Assembly: GCA_018819105.1 (NCBI GenBank)
Contig: JAHJQV010000018.1
Coordinates: 111,787 to 175,786, forward strand
DNA length: 64,000 nt
DNA from: Gammaproteobacteria bacterium
GTDB taxonomy: Bacteria; Pseudomonadota; Gammaproteobacteria; Xanthomonadales; Wenzhouxiangellaceae
Direction of reading: 5' to 3'
The notes below the pieces were generated by a model. It saw only the letters and a list, made by a program, of their open reading frames with translations, was not told the DNA's origin and did no database searches. Of the stretch, positions 53,841 to 61,417 are shown piece by piece. A program made the translations under genes and the position numbers. Positions within the stretch are counted from its first letter, which is position 1. Every line of letters begins with the position of its first letter.

Positions 53841-53914
53841 GCTCAGGTCACCTGTGCAAGACAATCGCCCATTATACTGATAGCGGCAACGGGATTGCCC
53901 GATTCAGGGCTCAG

Positions 53915-54074
53915 GAGCCTGTTGGACATACCACAGATCTACTGCAGATAATCCGCATTGGACCAGATTCTCCGATCTTCATCGTTAAATGGGCTCACTA
54001 TTCGCCTCAAAAGATCGAAAAATCCGACTCCAACCGGCTTTCCTTCGCCACGATCGATCTACTCCGACAAGCTC
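53915..54074. mobile_element. MITE-like 160-bp inverted-repeat element, copy 2
   Basis: Same length and orientation as copy 1 at 718-877. The ends GAGCCTGTTGGA and TCCGACAAGCTC are less perfectly paired (10 of 12), and the flanks TCAG and ATGG show no duplication, so this copy looks older or rearranged. It lies between glyQ and the divergent carboxypeptidase gene and could carry or disturb their promoters. About half of the 53841-54128 gap is this element. Confidence 0.8.
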
Positions 54075-54128
54075 ATGGAACAGGTTCATCAGCGTGGTCA
54101 TCGGCATACCGTTACAATACGGCGGGTG

Positions 54129-55799
54129 ATGATTCCCCGGCACCTTACATCCGTTTTCGCCGCCTGCATGACAGTCCTGCTGGCTGTTGCGCTGTTCAGC
54201 AACGCCGCTGCGGCACAGCCGGCAACGGGTCTGGTGGCCGATGTCTACACCCGCGACCCGGTGCAGATCAGCATGCTGCGCAGCCGGTTCGATGTCTGGG
54301 GTCTGGATCGAAACAACAACAGCGTTGTGGTGTATCTGCCAGACGGCAACACCGGTGTGCTGGACACACTCGCTCTGCGCTGGGCCATCAGTCCAAGCCG
54401 TACACAGGCCTTGTATACACCACGTGCAGCCAGCGGAGATGTCGGCAGCATTGCCGGGTTCCCCTGTTATCGCACGGTGGAGCAAACCTTTGCTGATCTG
54501 GTGGTGCTGGCCGACGCCAACCCCGAGGTGGCCGTCTGGATCGACATCGGTGACAGCTGGGAGAAACAGCAGGGGCTGGGCGGCTTTGATGTCCATGCCC
54601 TGGTGCTGGGCCGACAGGACATTGTGCCGCTGGCAGACTTTGTCATCATTGCCGCCATGCATGCGCGCGAATACGCCACCGCCGAACTGGCCACGCGCTT
54701 CGCCGAGCAACTGGTCACAGGCTACAACGTCGATGCCGACAGCACCTGGCTGCTGGATCATTATCGCGTACACATCATTCCGCAGCTGAACCCGGACGGG
54801 CGCAAAATTGCCGAGGTGTCCAGCTCGCGTTTCAAGCGCAAGAATCAGAATGACAACTTCTGCAGCACCGGGATTCCGGTGGACAACGGCATCGATCTGA
54901 ATCGCAACAGTTCGGTGCTGTGGAACTTCGGTTCCGGCAGCAGCGGCAGCGAATGTGCCCAGACTTTCAGAGGTCCGCAGCCGTCGTCGGAGCCGGAAAC
55001 CCAGGCCATCGAATCCTACATTGATCAGATATTTCCCGATGCCCGGCCGGGCAACCCGCAAGACCTGAACATCGCCGCGCCGACGGACACACCGGGTCTG
55101 TTCATCTCCATCCACAGCTTTAGTGAACTGGTGCTGTTTCCATGGGAGGCCAGTGCACAAAACAGCGGCAACCACGAGGGATTGCGCACGCTGGCCCGCA
55201 AACTTGCCTTCTTCAACGGCTATGAACCCTGTCAGGATTGCCTCGGCACCGCTGCCGGCACCACCCCCGATTATGCCTTCGGCGAGCGTGGCGTGGCCGC
55301 TTACACGTTTGAGATAGGCACCAGCTTTTTTGAGTCCTGCGACACGTTTGAGAGCACGGTTTTGCAGGACAATCTGCAGGCACTGAATTACGCCCTGAAG
55401 GCAGCACGGCGACCTTATCAGGAAGCGGCCGGTCCGGAAATCACCGGGCTTGCCATCGAACCCAGCGCAAACGGCGTGCTGGTCACCGCCATCGCCGATG
55501 ACAGCCGCCGCTCGAATCTTAACGCCGATGGTGAACCGGCCGATCCCCAGCACGCCATCGTATCGGCGCAACTCAGCGTCAACAGCCCGCCGTTTGCCAG
55601 CGCTGCACTGTTGCCGATGAGCGCCAGCGACGGCAGCTTCGACAGCAGCAGCGAGGCAATTCAGACGCTGTTGCCATACGCTGAACTGCAGCGCGCCCGA
55701 AACACCATTTACCTGATCGCTACCGACAGCACTGGACAATCCGGTGTACCCAGTGCAATCTTCATCTCAGACACGCTATTCACGGACGATTTCGAATGA
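54129..55799 (+). CDS. Secreted zinc carboxypeptidase (M14) with D-D-F-E tail
   Basis: 556 residues from ATG 54129, which opens a signal peptide ending near N-A-A-A-A-Q. The M14 zinc site is H-A-R-E (His178, Glu181) and His329 in I-H-S-F-S-E-L-V-L-F-P-W. The general-base Glu395 is in Y-T-F-E-I-G-T-S-F-F. N-P-D-G-R and D-L-N-R-N-S are the substrate-binding loops. A C-terminal domain of about 130 residues ends L-F-T-D-D-F-E. It should cleave C-terminal residues of peptides outside the cytoplasm. Its stop overlaps the next gene by 4 bp. Confidence 0.87.
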   Translation: MIPRHLTSVFAACMTVLLAVALFSNAAAAQPATGLVADVYTRDPVQISMLRSRFDVWGLDRNNNSVVVYLPDGNTGVLDTLALRWAISPSRTQALYTPRAASGDVGSIAGFPCYRTVEQTFADLVVLADANPEVAVWIDIGDSWEKQQGLGGFDVHALVLGRQDIVPLADFVIIAAMHAREYATAELATRFAEQLVTGYNVDADSTWLLDHYRVHIIPQLNPDGRKIAEVSSSRFKRKNQNDNFCSTGIPVDNGIDLNRNSSVLWNFGSGSSGSECAQTFRGPQPSSEPETQAIESYIDQIFPDARPGNPQDLNIAAPTDTPGLFISIHSFSELVLFPWEASAQNSGNHEGLRTLARKLAFFNGYEPCQDCLGTAAGTTPDYAFGERGVAAYTFEIGTSFFESCDTFESTVLQDNLQALNYALKAARRPYQEAAGPEITGLAIEPSANGVLVTAIADDSRRSNLNADGEPADPQHAIVSAQLSVNSPPFASAALLPMSASDGSFDSSSEAIQTLLPYAELQRARNTIYLIATDSTGQSGVPSAIFISDTLFTDDFE

Positions 55800-57154
55800 A
55801 CCAGCCCCCTCTATATCACCAGCGCCAGCTGCTGCTGGCCGCATTGCTGATGCTCAGTGGCGTGGCCGCCTGGGCCTGTTTCACGCCCGACCGCGCCGCC
55901 ATCCTGGCGCTGGAGCACCCGGACGCGGATTTTGTCAACGCCGCCGTGCACGCCCACCACCCGAACCCTATTCCCTACTTCGGGCCACAACAGGCCACAC
56001 CCTGTGTCAACGGCTTTGCCGATGTGTTTCCGTGTCGCAATGTCACCTTGCTGTCGCACATAGAGTTGCCGGAGATCGGCAGTGGTTCCGGCAGCGACAG
56101 CTGGGGCTGGACCGATGCGCAAACCGGTATCGAATATGCCATCATCGGTCGATCCAACGGGGTGGCCTTTGTCAGCCTGGCAGACCCGGTCAATCCGGTG
56201 TACCTGGGCAATCTACCGCGACCGGCCGGGGTCAATACTTCGGTCTGGGCCGACATCAAGGTGTATCAGGATCATGCTTTCATGGTGGCCGACAGCGTCA
56301 ACAATTATGGCATGCAGGTGCTGGATCTGAGCGTTCTGCGCGATGTCAGCAACCCGCCGGTGACCTTCAGTGCCACCGCGGTGTACAACGAATTTGACAG
56401 TGCCCACAACATTGTCATCAACACCGACACCGGATTTGCCTATGCCGTTGGCGGCAACAGCTGCAGTGGCGGTCTGCACATGGTGGACATCAAAACCCCG
56501 GCACAACCGGTGTTCGCCGGCTGCTTCAGCAGCGACGGCTACACCCACGACGCCCACTGTGTGGTCTACGATGGGCCCGATCTGGAGCACGTCGGCAAGG
56601 AAATCTGCCTCAACAGCAACGAGGACACATTGACCATCGTCGATGTCAGCGACAAGGACAATCTGGTGCAGATATCGCGCACGGCCTACCCCAATTTCGG
56701 CTACACCCACCAGGGCTGGCTGACCGAAGACCACAGTCATTTTCTGATTGATGATGAGCTGGATGAATCCGGCCAGAATCTGACTGGCACGCGCACCATC
56801 ACCATGGATGTCAGCGATCTGGATAACCCGACGCTGGCCGGAGAGCATTTCGCCGCAGGTGCCGCCATCGATCACAACCAGTACATCAGGGGCAACCACA
56901 CCTATCAGGCCAATTACCGGCGCGGCCTGCGCATTCTGCGCATCAGCGATCCCAGCACCGGTGAGCTGGTCGAGGAAGCCTACTTTGATACCTATCCGGA
57001 GGCCGATGGCAACAGCTTCAGCGGTGCCTGGAACGTGTATCCGTTTTTTTCCAGCGGCAATGTGCTGATCAGTGATTTCAACCGCGGCTTTTTCCTGGTG
57101 CGGCCAGAACTTGAAATCGTACACATCGATGGTTTCGAAAGCGGTCTGCGCTGA
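55796..57154 (+). CDS. Choice-of-anchor B family secreted protein
   Basis: 452 residues with a signal peptide (about 12-27, A-A-L-L-M-L-S-G-V-A-A-W-A). The body has LVIVD-like beta-propeller repeats such as G-V-A-F-V-S-L-A-D-P-V-N-P-V-Y and G-L-H-M-V-D-I-K-T-P-A-Q-P-V-F, and matches the domain called choice-of-anchor B, defined by appearing before many kinds of C-terminal sorting signals. Here the tail is I-V-H-I-D-G-F-E-S-G-L-R, resembling the tail of the upstream peptidase. Co-translation (4-bp overlap) suggests the two act together at the surface. Confidence 0.78.
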   Translation: MNQPPLYHQRQLLLAALLMLSGVAAWACFTPDRAAILALEHPDADFVNAAVHAHHPNPIPYFGPQQATPCVNGFADVFPCRNVTLLSHIELPEIGSGSGSDSWGWTDAQTGIEYAIIGRSNGVAFVSLADPVNPVYLGNLPRPAGVNTSVWADIKVYQDHAFMVADSVNNYGMQVLDLSVLRDVSNPPVTFSATAVYNEFDSAHNIVINTDTGFAYAVGGNSCSGGLHMVDIKTPAQPVFAGCFSSDGYTHDAHCVVYDGPDLEHVGKEICLNSNEDTLTIVDVSDKDNLVQISRTAYPNFGYTHQGWLTEDHSHFLIDDELDESGQNLTGTRTITMDVSDLDNPTLAGEHFAAGAAIDHNQYIRGNHTYQANYRRGLRILRISDPSTGELVEEAYFDTYPEADGNSFSGAWNVYPFFSSGNVLISDFNRGFFLVRPELEIVHIDGFESGLR

Positions 57155-57196
57155 CGCACCGCTGTGCCGACAGGCGTGGCGAGCAGAGACAAGCGA

Positions 57197-57955
57197 GTGA
57201 GCAACGAAGTCGGAGAAGACAAGGACAACATCTATCGCGAAGCGCAGGATGAGGTCAGCGATTTTCAGTTCGACCAGCGCGTGGTGCGTGTGTTTCCGGA
57301 CATGATCCAGCGCTCGGTGCCAGGTTATCGGCTGGTGCTGGAACTGCTGGCACTGGCTGCACAGCAGTTCACCCAACCGGCCAGCAATGTGTATGATCTG
57401 GGCTGCTCGCTGGGTGCAGCAACGCTGGCCATGCGTCGACACATCGCCCATGCCGACTGTCGCATCATCGCCGTGGACAATTCGCCTGACATGGTGCAGC
57501 GCGCGCGTGAGCAGATTGATCGGGACAACTCCATCGTGGCGGTGGAGGTTATCGCCGCCGATGTGCAGGGCATCGACATCAGCCAGGCCAGTCTGGTGGT
57601 ACTCAATTTCACCCTGCAATTCATCCCGCCTGAACAGCGTCTGGCACTGCTGCAAAAAATCCATGACGGCATGCTGCCCGGCGCAGTGCTGCTGATTGCC
57701 GAAAAAATCCGTTTTGCCGATCAGCATAACCAGCAATTGCTGGATACCTGGCATCAGGACTTCAAGCGCAGTCAGGGTTACTCCGATCTGGAGATTGCGC
57801 AAAAACGCCAGGCGCTGGAAAACGTCATGCAGCCGGATACGCTGGAAACACATCGGCAGCGTCTGCAGCAGGTGGGCTTCGGTCAGATCTGTCAGTGGTT
57901 CCAGGCGCTGAACTTTGCCGCAGTGCTGGCACGCAAGGCAGCAACCCATGTATGA
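57197..57955 (+). CDS. cmoA: Carboxy-S-adenosyl-L-methionine synthase
   Basis: 252 residues from GTG 57197. The frame is open upstream, but this start gives the family N-terminus. It makes carboxy-SAM from SAM and prephenate for tRNA wobble modification. Y-D-L-G-C-S-L-G-A-A-T is the SAM loop, D-N-S-P-D-M-V-Q-R-A the acidic strand and N-F-T-L-Q-F-I the next motif. F-P-D-M-I-Q-R-S-V-P-G-Y is a CmoA mark. Its stop overlaps the cmoB start by 4 bp. Confidence 0.94.
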   Translation: MSNEVGEDKDNIYREAQDEVSDFQFDQRVVRVFPDMIQRSVPGYRLVLELLALAAQQFTQPASNVYDLGCSLGAATLAMRRHIAHADCRIIAVDNSPDMVQRAREQIDRDNSIVAVEVIAADVQGIDISQASLVVLNFTLQFIPPEQRLALLQKIHDGMLPGAVLLIAEKIRFADQHNQQLLDTWHQDFKRSQGYSDLEIAQKRQALENVMQPDTLETHRQRLQQVGFGQICQWFQALNFAAVLARKAATHV

Positions 57956-58959
57956 GCGACAAGCCTGCTGACATCGATACCCTGCATCCCGGGCTGAGCG
58001 ACTGGTTACAGCACACGCTGAGTTGCGACGATGTCGCGCGTGAGAAACTGCTCGCATTGCTGCAGCAACGTTGGCAGCAGCACAATCATGGCGACATGCC
58101 GCGCTGGCAGCAGGCAATCCAGACCCTGAGCAGGTGTCGCGGCAAAGCGCAGCGCTGGCGTGTGGATGATGATCTGCTGGTGCTGGGCAAAGCGGCAAGC
58201 TCGGCCGGGCAGCAAATGCTGTTGGAGCAGGCCCTGCGTGAGCTGATGCCCTGGCGCAAGGGTCCGCTGCGTCTGCACGGCGTCGACATCGACACCGAAT
58301 GGCGATCCGACTGGAAATGGCAGCGATTGCAAGCGCATCTGCCCAAGCTGAGTGGCCACAAGGTACTGGATGTGGGTGCTGGCAATGGCTATTTCGGTTA
58401 TCGCTTGCTTGCCGCCGGTGCCGCCGGGGTGCTGGCAGTGGATCCGACCTGGCTGTTTGTCATGCAGCATCAGGCCATGCAGACTGCGGCCGGTGCCGCC
58501 GACAACTGGGTCTTGCCGCTGCGGCTGGAGGATCTGCCCGACAGCGTCGGTGGCTTCGATATGGTGATGTCACTGGGTGTGCTGTATCACCGTCGCGACC
58601 CGCTGGCGCATCTGCACAGGCTCAAGCAGCATCTGCGTCCCGGTGGACTGCTGGTGCTGGAAACCTTTGTGTTGCCACCCGGCGATGACCTGGAAATCAG
58701 CCCCAGACGCTATGCCCGCATGGGCAATGTTCATCGCATCCCGCAACCACCTTTGTTGCGACAGTGGCTGCAGGACACCGGCTTCAGCAACGTCCGCATG
58801 GTCGACATCAACCGTACCAGTGTGCAGGAGCAGCGCCGCACAGACTGGATGCAATTCGAATCACTGGCCGAAGCATTGGATCAGTACAATCACGCATTGA
58901 CCGTGGAGGGGCTGCCTGCGCCTAGACGGGCGATCATGCTGGCGCGTCAGAACAGCTGA
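57952..58959 (+). CDS. cmoB: tRNA U34 carboxymethyltransferase
   Basis: 335 residues from ATG 57952. It transfers the carboxymethyl group from carboxy-SAM to 5-hydroxyuridine-34 in tRNAs reading split codon boxes. W-R-K-G-P-L-R-L-H-G, I-D-T-E-W-R-S-D-W-K-W, V-L-D-V-G-A-G-N-G-Y-F-G-Y-R and M-S-L-G-V-L-Y-H-R-R-D-P are CmoB signatures. It is translationally coupled to cmoA. Confidence 0.95.
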   Translation: MSDKPADIDTLHPGLSDWLQHTLSCDDVAREKLLALLQQRWQQHNHGDMPRWQQAIQTLSRCRGKAQRWRVDDDLLVLGKAASSAGQQMLLEQALRELMPWRKGPLRLHGVDIDTEWRSDWKWQRLQAHLPKLSGHKVLDVGAGNGYFGYRLLAAGAAGVLAVDPTWLFVMQHQAMQTAAGAADNWVLPLRLEDLPDSVGGFDMVMSLGVLYHRRDPLAHLHRLKQHLRPGGLLVLETFVLPPGDDLEISPRRYARMGNVHRIPQPPLLRQWLQDTGFSNVRMVDINRTSVQEQRRTDWMQFESLAEALDQYNHALTVEGLPAPRRAIMLARQNS

Positions 58960-59246
58960 GCAGAAATGGCAATCAATTTATCGTCACTGCACCAAGCCGC
59001 GAGAGTGAATTTGTATTGCGAAGCAAGCAACCAGCATGAAGATGTTGTCAGTGACAACACAACTGACATTTGTGCAGAATTGATGATAAAAACAGCAACA
59101 GAAATTCACCCACAATGATGAACGAAATGTCACAGAATAAAGTATAGAAATTAACGCATACATAACAAAACGGCTGCTAGTGTAAAGCCGCATTCAGCAT
59201 GAGGCTGACTGCATCAATAACAAATCATTCATGGAGGAATGAAACA

Positions 59247-59696
59247 ATGAAATCCAACTTCAAACTCATCATCTCGATTCTCGCAGCTGCTCTGCTTATG
59301 CAGATATTCACAACAGCGTCAGCCAGTGATGGTCCTTCTGACCAGGAGCTCTATAACCGACTGCCTGAAGTAAGCAGTGCAGACAAAGGCAGTAACACCA
59401 GAACGGGTGGTGCATACATGGATTGCATAGTGGACACCATTAACTATGACATCACCGGCAATCCGTGCTGGAGTTTCGGTACTGAGACTTTTGCATCTGC
59501 ATTTTTTACGATCCATAATTTGCCCAGTAATTACACGATCATATGGTCTGACAGCCGTTGCTCACAATCGAGCTTCGTCTGTGTGATACCAATAAGAATG
59601 TTCCGTACCTTGCAGGTGTCAGCGATTGTACTGAACAATGATGCGGGAACGTTCACCAATGTCTCTGCAACAGCGACGTATGAAGGCCTGTTCTGA
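59247..59696 (+). CDS. Small secreted protein with four cysteines, unknown
   Basis: 149 residues. A GGAGG sits 8-10 bp before the ATG at 59247. A signal peptide spans about 1-27 (I-I-S-I-L-A-A-A-L-L-M-Q, cleavage near A-S-A-S). The mature part is polar, with four Cys (in M-D-C-I, N-P-C-W, S-R-C-S and F-V-C-V) that could form two disulfides, and beta-rich Thr/Ser/Asn stretches near the end. The DNA is visibly less GC-rich than cmoB. A terminator follows at 59805. I do not recognise a family. Confidence 0.65.
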   Translation: MKSNFKLIISILAAALLMQIFTTASASDGPSDQELYNRLPEVSSADKGSNTRTGGAYMDCIVDTINYDITGNPCWSFGTETFASAFFTIHNLPSNYTIIWSDSRCSQSSFVCVIPIRMFRTLQVSAIVLNNDAGTFTNVSATATYEGLF

Positions 59697-59804
59697 ACAA
59701 TGCATCACTTAAACGTCAACTTTATCCACTCAATGGACATGGAAAGCTGACATTGCCGATAAAACATATTGCCAAGACTGATAGTGAATGGATAAGACTT
59801 CAAG

Positions 59805-59830
59805 TCCGAGCCTCTGGCTCGGATTTGTTT
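59805..59830 (+). terminator. Rho-independent terminator
   Basis: A perfect 8-bp stem TCCGAGCC/GGCTCGGA with a 3-nt loop is followed by TTTGTTT. It ends the transcript of the 149-residue secreted protein. From here to 60292 I see no gene I can support. Confidence 0.75.
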
Positions 59831-60292
59831 ATTGGTAAATCCAAGGATATTATCGGGTAAGGATTGTTTACCATTGAGCGTGAATCGGTCCTGATCGATA
59901 ATATCGAATCTGTCGTGAGCAGTTGATAATCAAGGAGCCCAGGATGTACGAAAAACCTGAGTTGCTCCATACTTAAATAGCTGAAAGAAAATAATATAGC
60001 GATACAATGCTGATCTATACTCAAAGTACAACTATGACCATGTCGCTGAAGCGAATCATCTTCAAAGCACCATACTGAAAGCCATCGGCTTGGCATTACT
60101 TTTTTGGCGTACTGACTGATCATGTCATTGCAGAACGAAGCTACAATCAAGTCATATGAGTTATCGCTTAGAGTCCCTGACTCGGTCACAGATGACTTGA
60201 TAAGCAGGCGCAAATGGTTATGATGGAGATGTGTCCTACGGAAGGACATAAGCAGGGGAAATGCTGTTTTAACAATAAAAATGGATAGTGAT

Positions 60293-60430
60293 ATGAAAAA
60301 CTCAAACAGTAAACTGATCTTCGCGGTAGTTGGTGTCATCGCACTCGCCGCATCCTCCGTCGCAACCGCTCAGTGCACCGCACCGGACTGGTGGCCTGAC
60401 TGGCTACCCTACTACTGCCAGATGAACTGA
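60293..60430 (+). CDS. 45-residue Trp-rich secreted peptide
   Basis: The reading frame encodes a clear signal peptide (K-N-S-N-S-K then a hydrophobic run L-I-F-A-V-V-G-V-I-A-L-A-A, cleavage after A-T-A) and a 19-residue mature peptide QCTAPDWWPDWLPYYCQMN. Two cysteines could close a 15-residue loop holding W-W-P-D-W and W-L-P-Y-Y. An in-frame ATG at 60281 would add four residues. The purine-rich GGATAG upstream is a modest ribosome site. A perfect hairpin follows 13 bp after the stop. Its function is unknown. An antimicrobial or signalling peptide is one possibility. Confidence 0.55.
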   Translation: MKNSNSKLIFAVVGVIALAASSVATAQCTAPDWWPDWLPYYCQMN

Positions 60431-60442
60431 TCGGCTGAAACG

Positions 60443-60467
60443 CAGCGCCATGCTCTGCATGGCGCTG
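60443..60467 (+). terminator. Hairpin after the 45-residue peptide gene
   Basis: CAGCGCCATG and CATGGCGCTG form a perfect 10-bp stem around a 5-nt loop. No T-run follows, so it may be a stabilising hairpin or a weak terminator. The remaining 60468-60639 gap holds nothing I recognise. Confidence 0.55.
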
Positions 60468-60639
60468 TTCAACCAGCCAAAGCCATTTTCCCATGGCTAC
60501 GATGTTTGAATCGTCATGAACTCAATCAATGTGATGGCAAAGCACAGTGTTGGGCGATGGCCATGAATTGTTTCGGGGCTGATTGACCGGGCAGGTCGTT
60601 GACCAGCAGGGGATGGTTCGTAGTACCATTGCGGTCATC

Positions 60640-61293
60640 ATGATGGATCGCGCCGCCATACTGCAACAACACCGCGAGGAGTTGGCCAACGCCATCACTC
60701 ACGGTGCCGGTGCCGTGCTGTCATTGCTTGCCGGCAGCGTGCTGCTGGTGGTCACTGCCATGGGTGGTGACCGCACTGAAATCGTCAGTGTGGCAGTGTT
60801 CGTCGCTGCGCTGGTCTTGCTGTATACCTTTTCCATGCTGTATCACGCCGAACGCAAGCCTGGGCGCAAGCGGCGTTACAAGATACTGGATCATTGCGCC
60901 ATCTTTCTGCTGATTGCCGGCAGCTACACCCCATTCACGCTGGTGGCCTTGCAGGGGGCCTGGGGCTGGTCGCTGTTTGCCGTGGTCTGGAGTCTGGCCG
61001 TGATCGGCATCGTGTTCAAACTGTTTTTTACCGGGCGATTCAAGCTGTTGTCCACCAGCATTTATGTGGCCATGGGCTGGCTTGCCGTCGTCGCCATCGT
61101 GCCAATGGTGAAAACCCTGAGTCTGCCGGTGCTGCTGTGGCTGTTGGCCGGTGGTCTGCTGTACACCTCGGGCACACTGTTCTACCATCGCCATGCACTG
61201 CCTTATGCACATGCCATCTGGCATGGATTTGTGCTGGGTGGCAGCATCTGTCACTTCGTCGCGGTGAGTTTGCAGGTGCTGGGCTCTGCCTGA
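60640..61293 (+). CDS. trhA: Hemolysin III family protein (TrhA-like)
   Basis: 217 residues with seven hydrophobic helices. H-R-E-E-L-A-N-A-I-T-H-G-A-G, M-L-Y-H and the C-terminal L-F-Y-H-R-H and I-W-H-G-F-V-L-G-G-S-I-C-H-F carry the conserved metal-binding histidines of the PAQR/hemolysin III superfamily. Despite the name, the bacterial proteins are linked to membrane-energetics homeostasis rather than toxicity. ATG 60640 is followed at once by a second ATG (60643). Neither has a strong ribosome site, so the start is uncertain by a few residues. Confidence 0.85.
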   Translation: MMDRAAILQQHREELANAITHGAGAVLSLLAGSVLLVVTAMGGDRTEIVSVAVFVAALVLLYTFSMLYHAERKPGRKRRYKILDHCAIFLLIAGSYTPFTLVALQGAWGWSLFAVVWSLAVIGIVFKLFFTGRFKLLSTSIYVAMGWLAVVAIVPMVKTLSLPVLLWLLAGGLLYTSGTLFYHRHALPYAHAIWHGFVLGGSICHFVAVSLQVLGSA

Positions 61294-61341
61294 TCCGCTG
61301 AGGTGGTGCATGAAGTTACCGTCTGCGAGAGACAGGTTTGA

Positions 61342-61374
61342 GATGACTCGCTTGCTGCGCTCACTCCGGATGAC
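61342..61374. repeat. Imperfect palindrome in the trhA-thrA gap
   Basis: GATGACTCGC and the GCTCACTCCGGATGAC arm pair imperfectly. It resembles the short dispersed palindromes found between genes in many proteobacteria. I see only one copy in this window. It may act as a bidirectional terminator between two convergent genes. Confidence 0.35.
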
Positions 61375-61417
61375 AGCAAATATGGAGACGTCCCGGGATA
61401 CCTGTCTGCAGCGGTGA

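Noticed and set aside
53985-55739. A 584-codon minus-strand frame opposite the carboxypeptidase gene
   Set aside because: The plus-strand product has all M14 catalytic residues, while the antisense frame has none and runs into the mobile element.
56213-58198. A 661-codon minus-strand frame opposite the choice-of-anchor and cmoA genes
   Set aside because: It spans several well-supported plus-strand genes and is composition-driven.
59800-60339. A 179-codon open frame on the minus strand
   Set aside because: It runs antisense through a terminator and the secreted-peptide region, has Ser/Leu-rich random-like content, no ribosome site and no recognisable motif.
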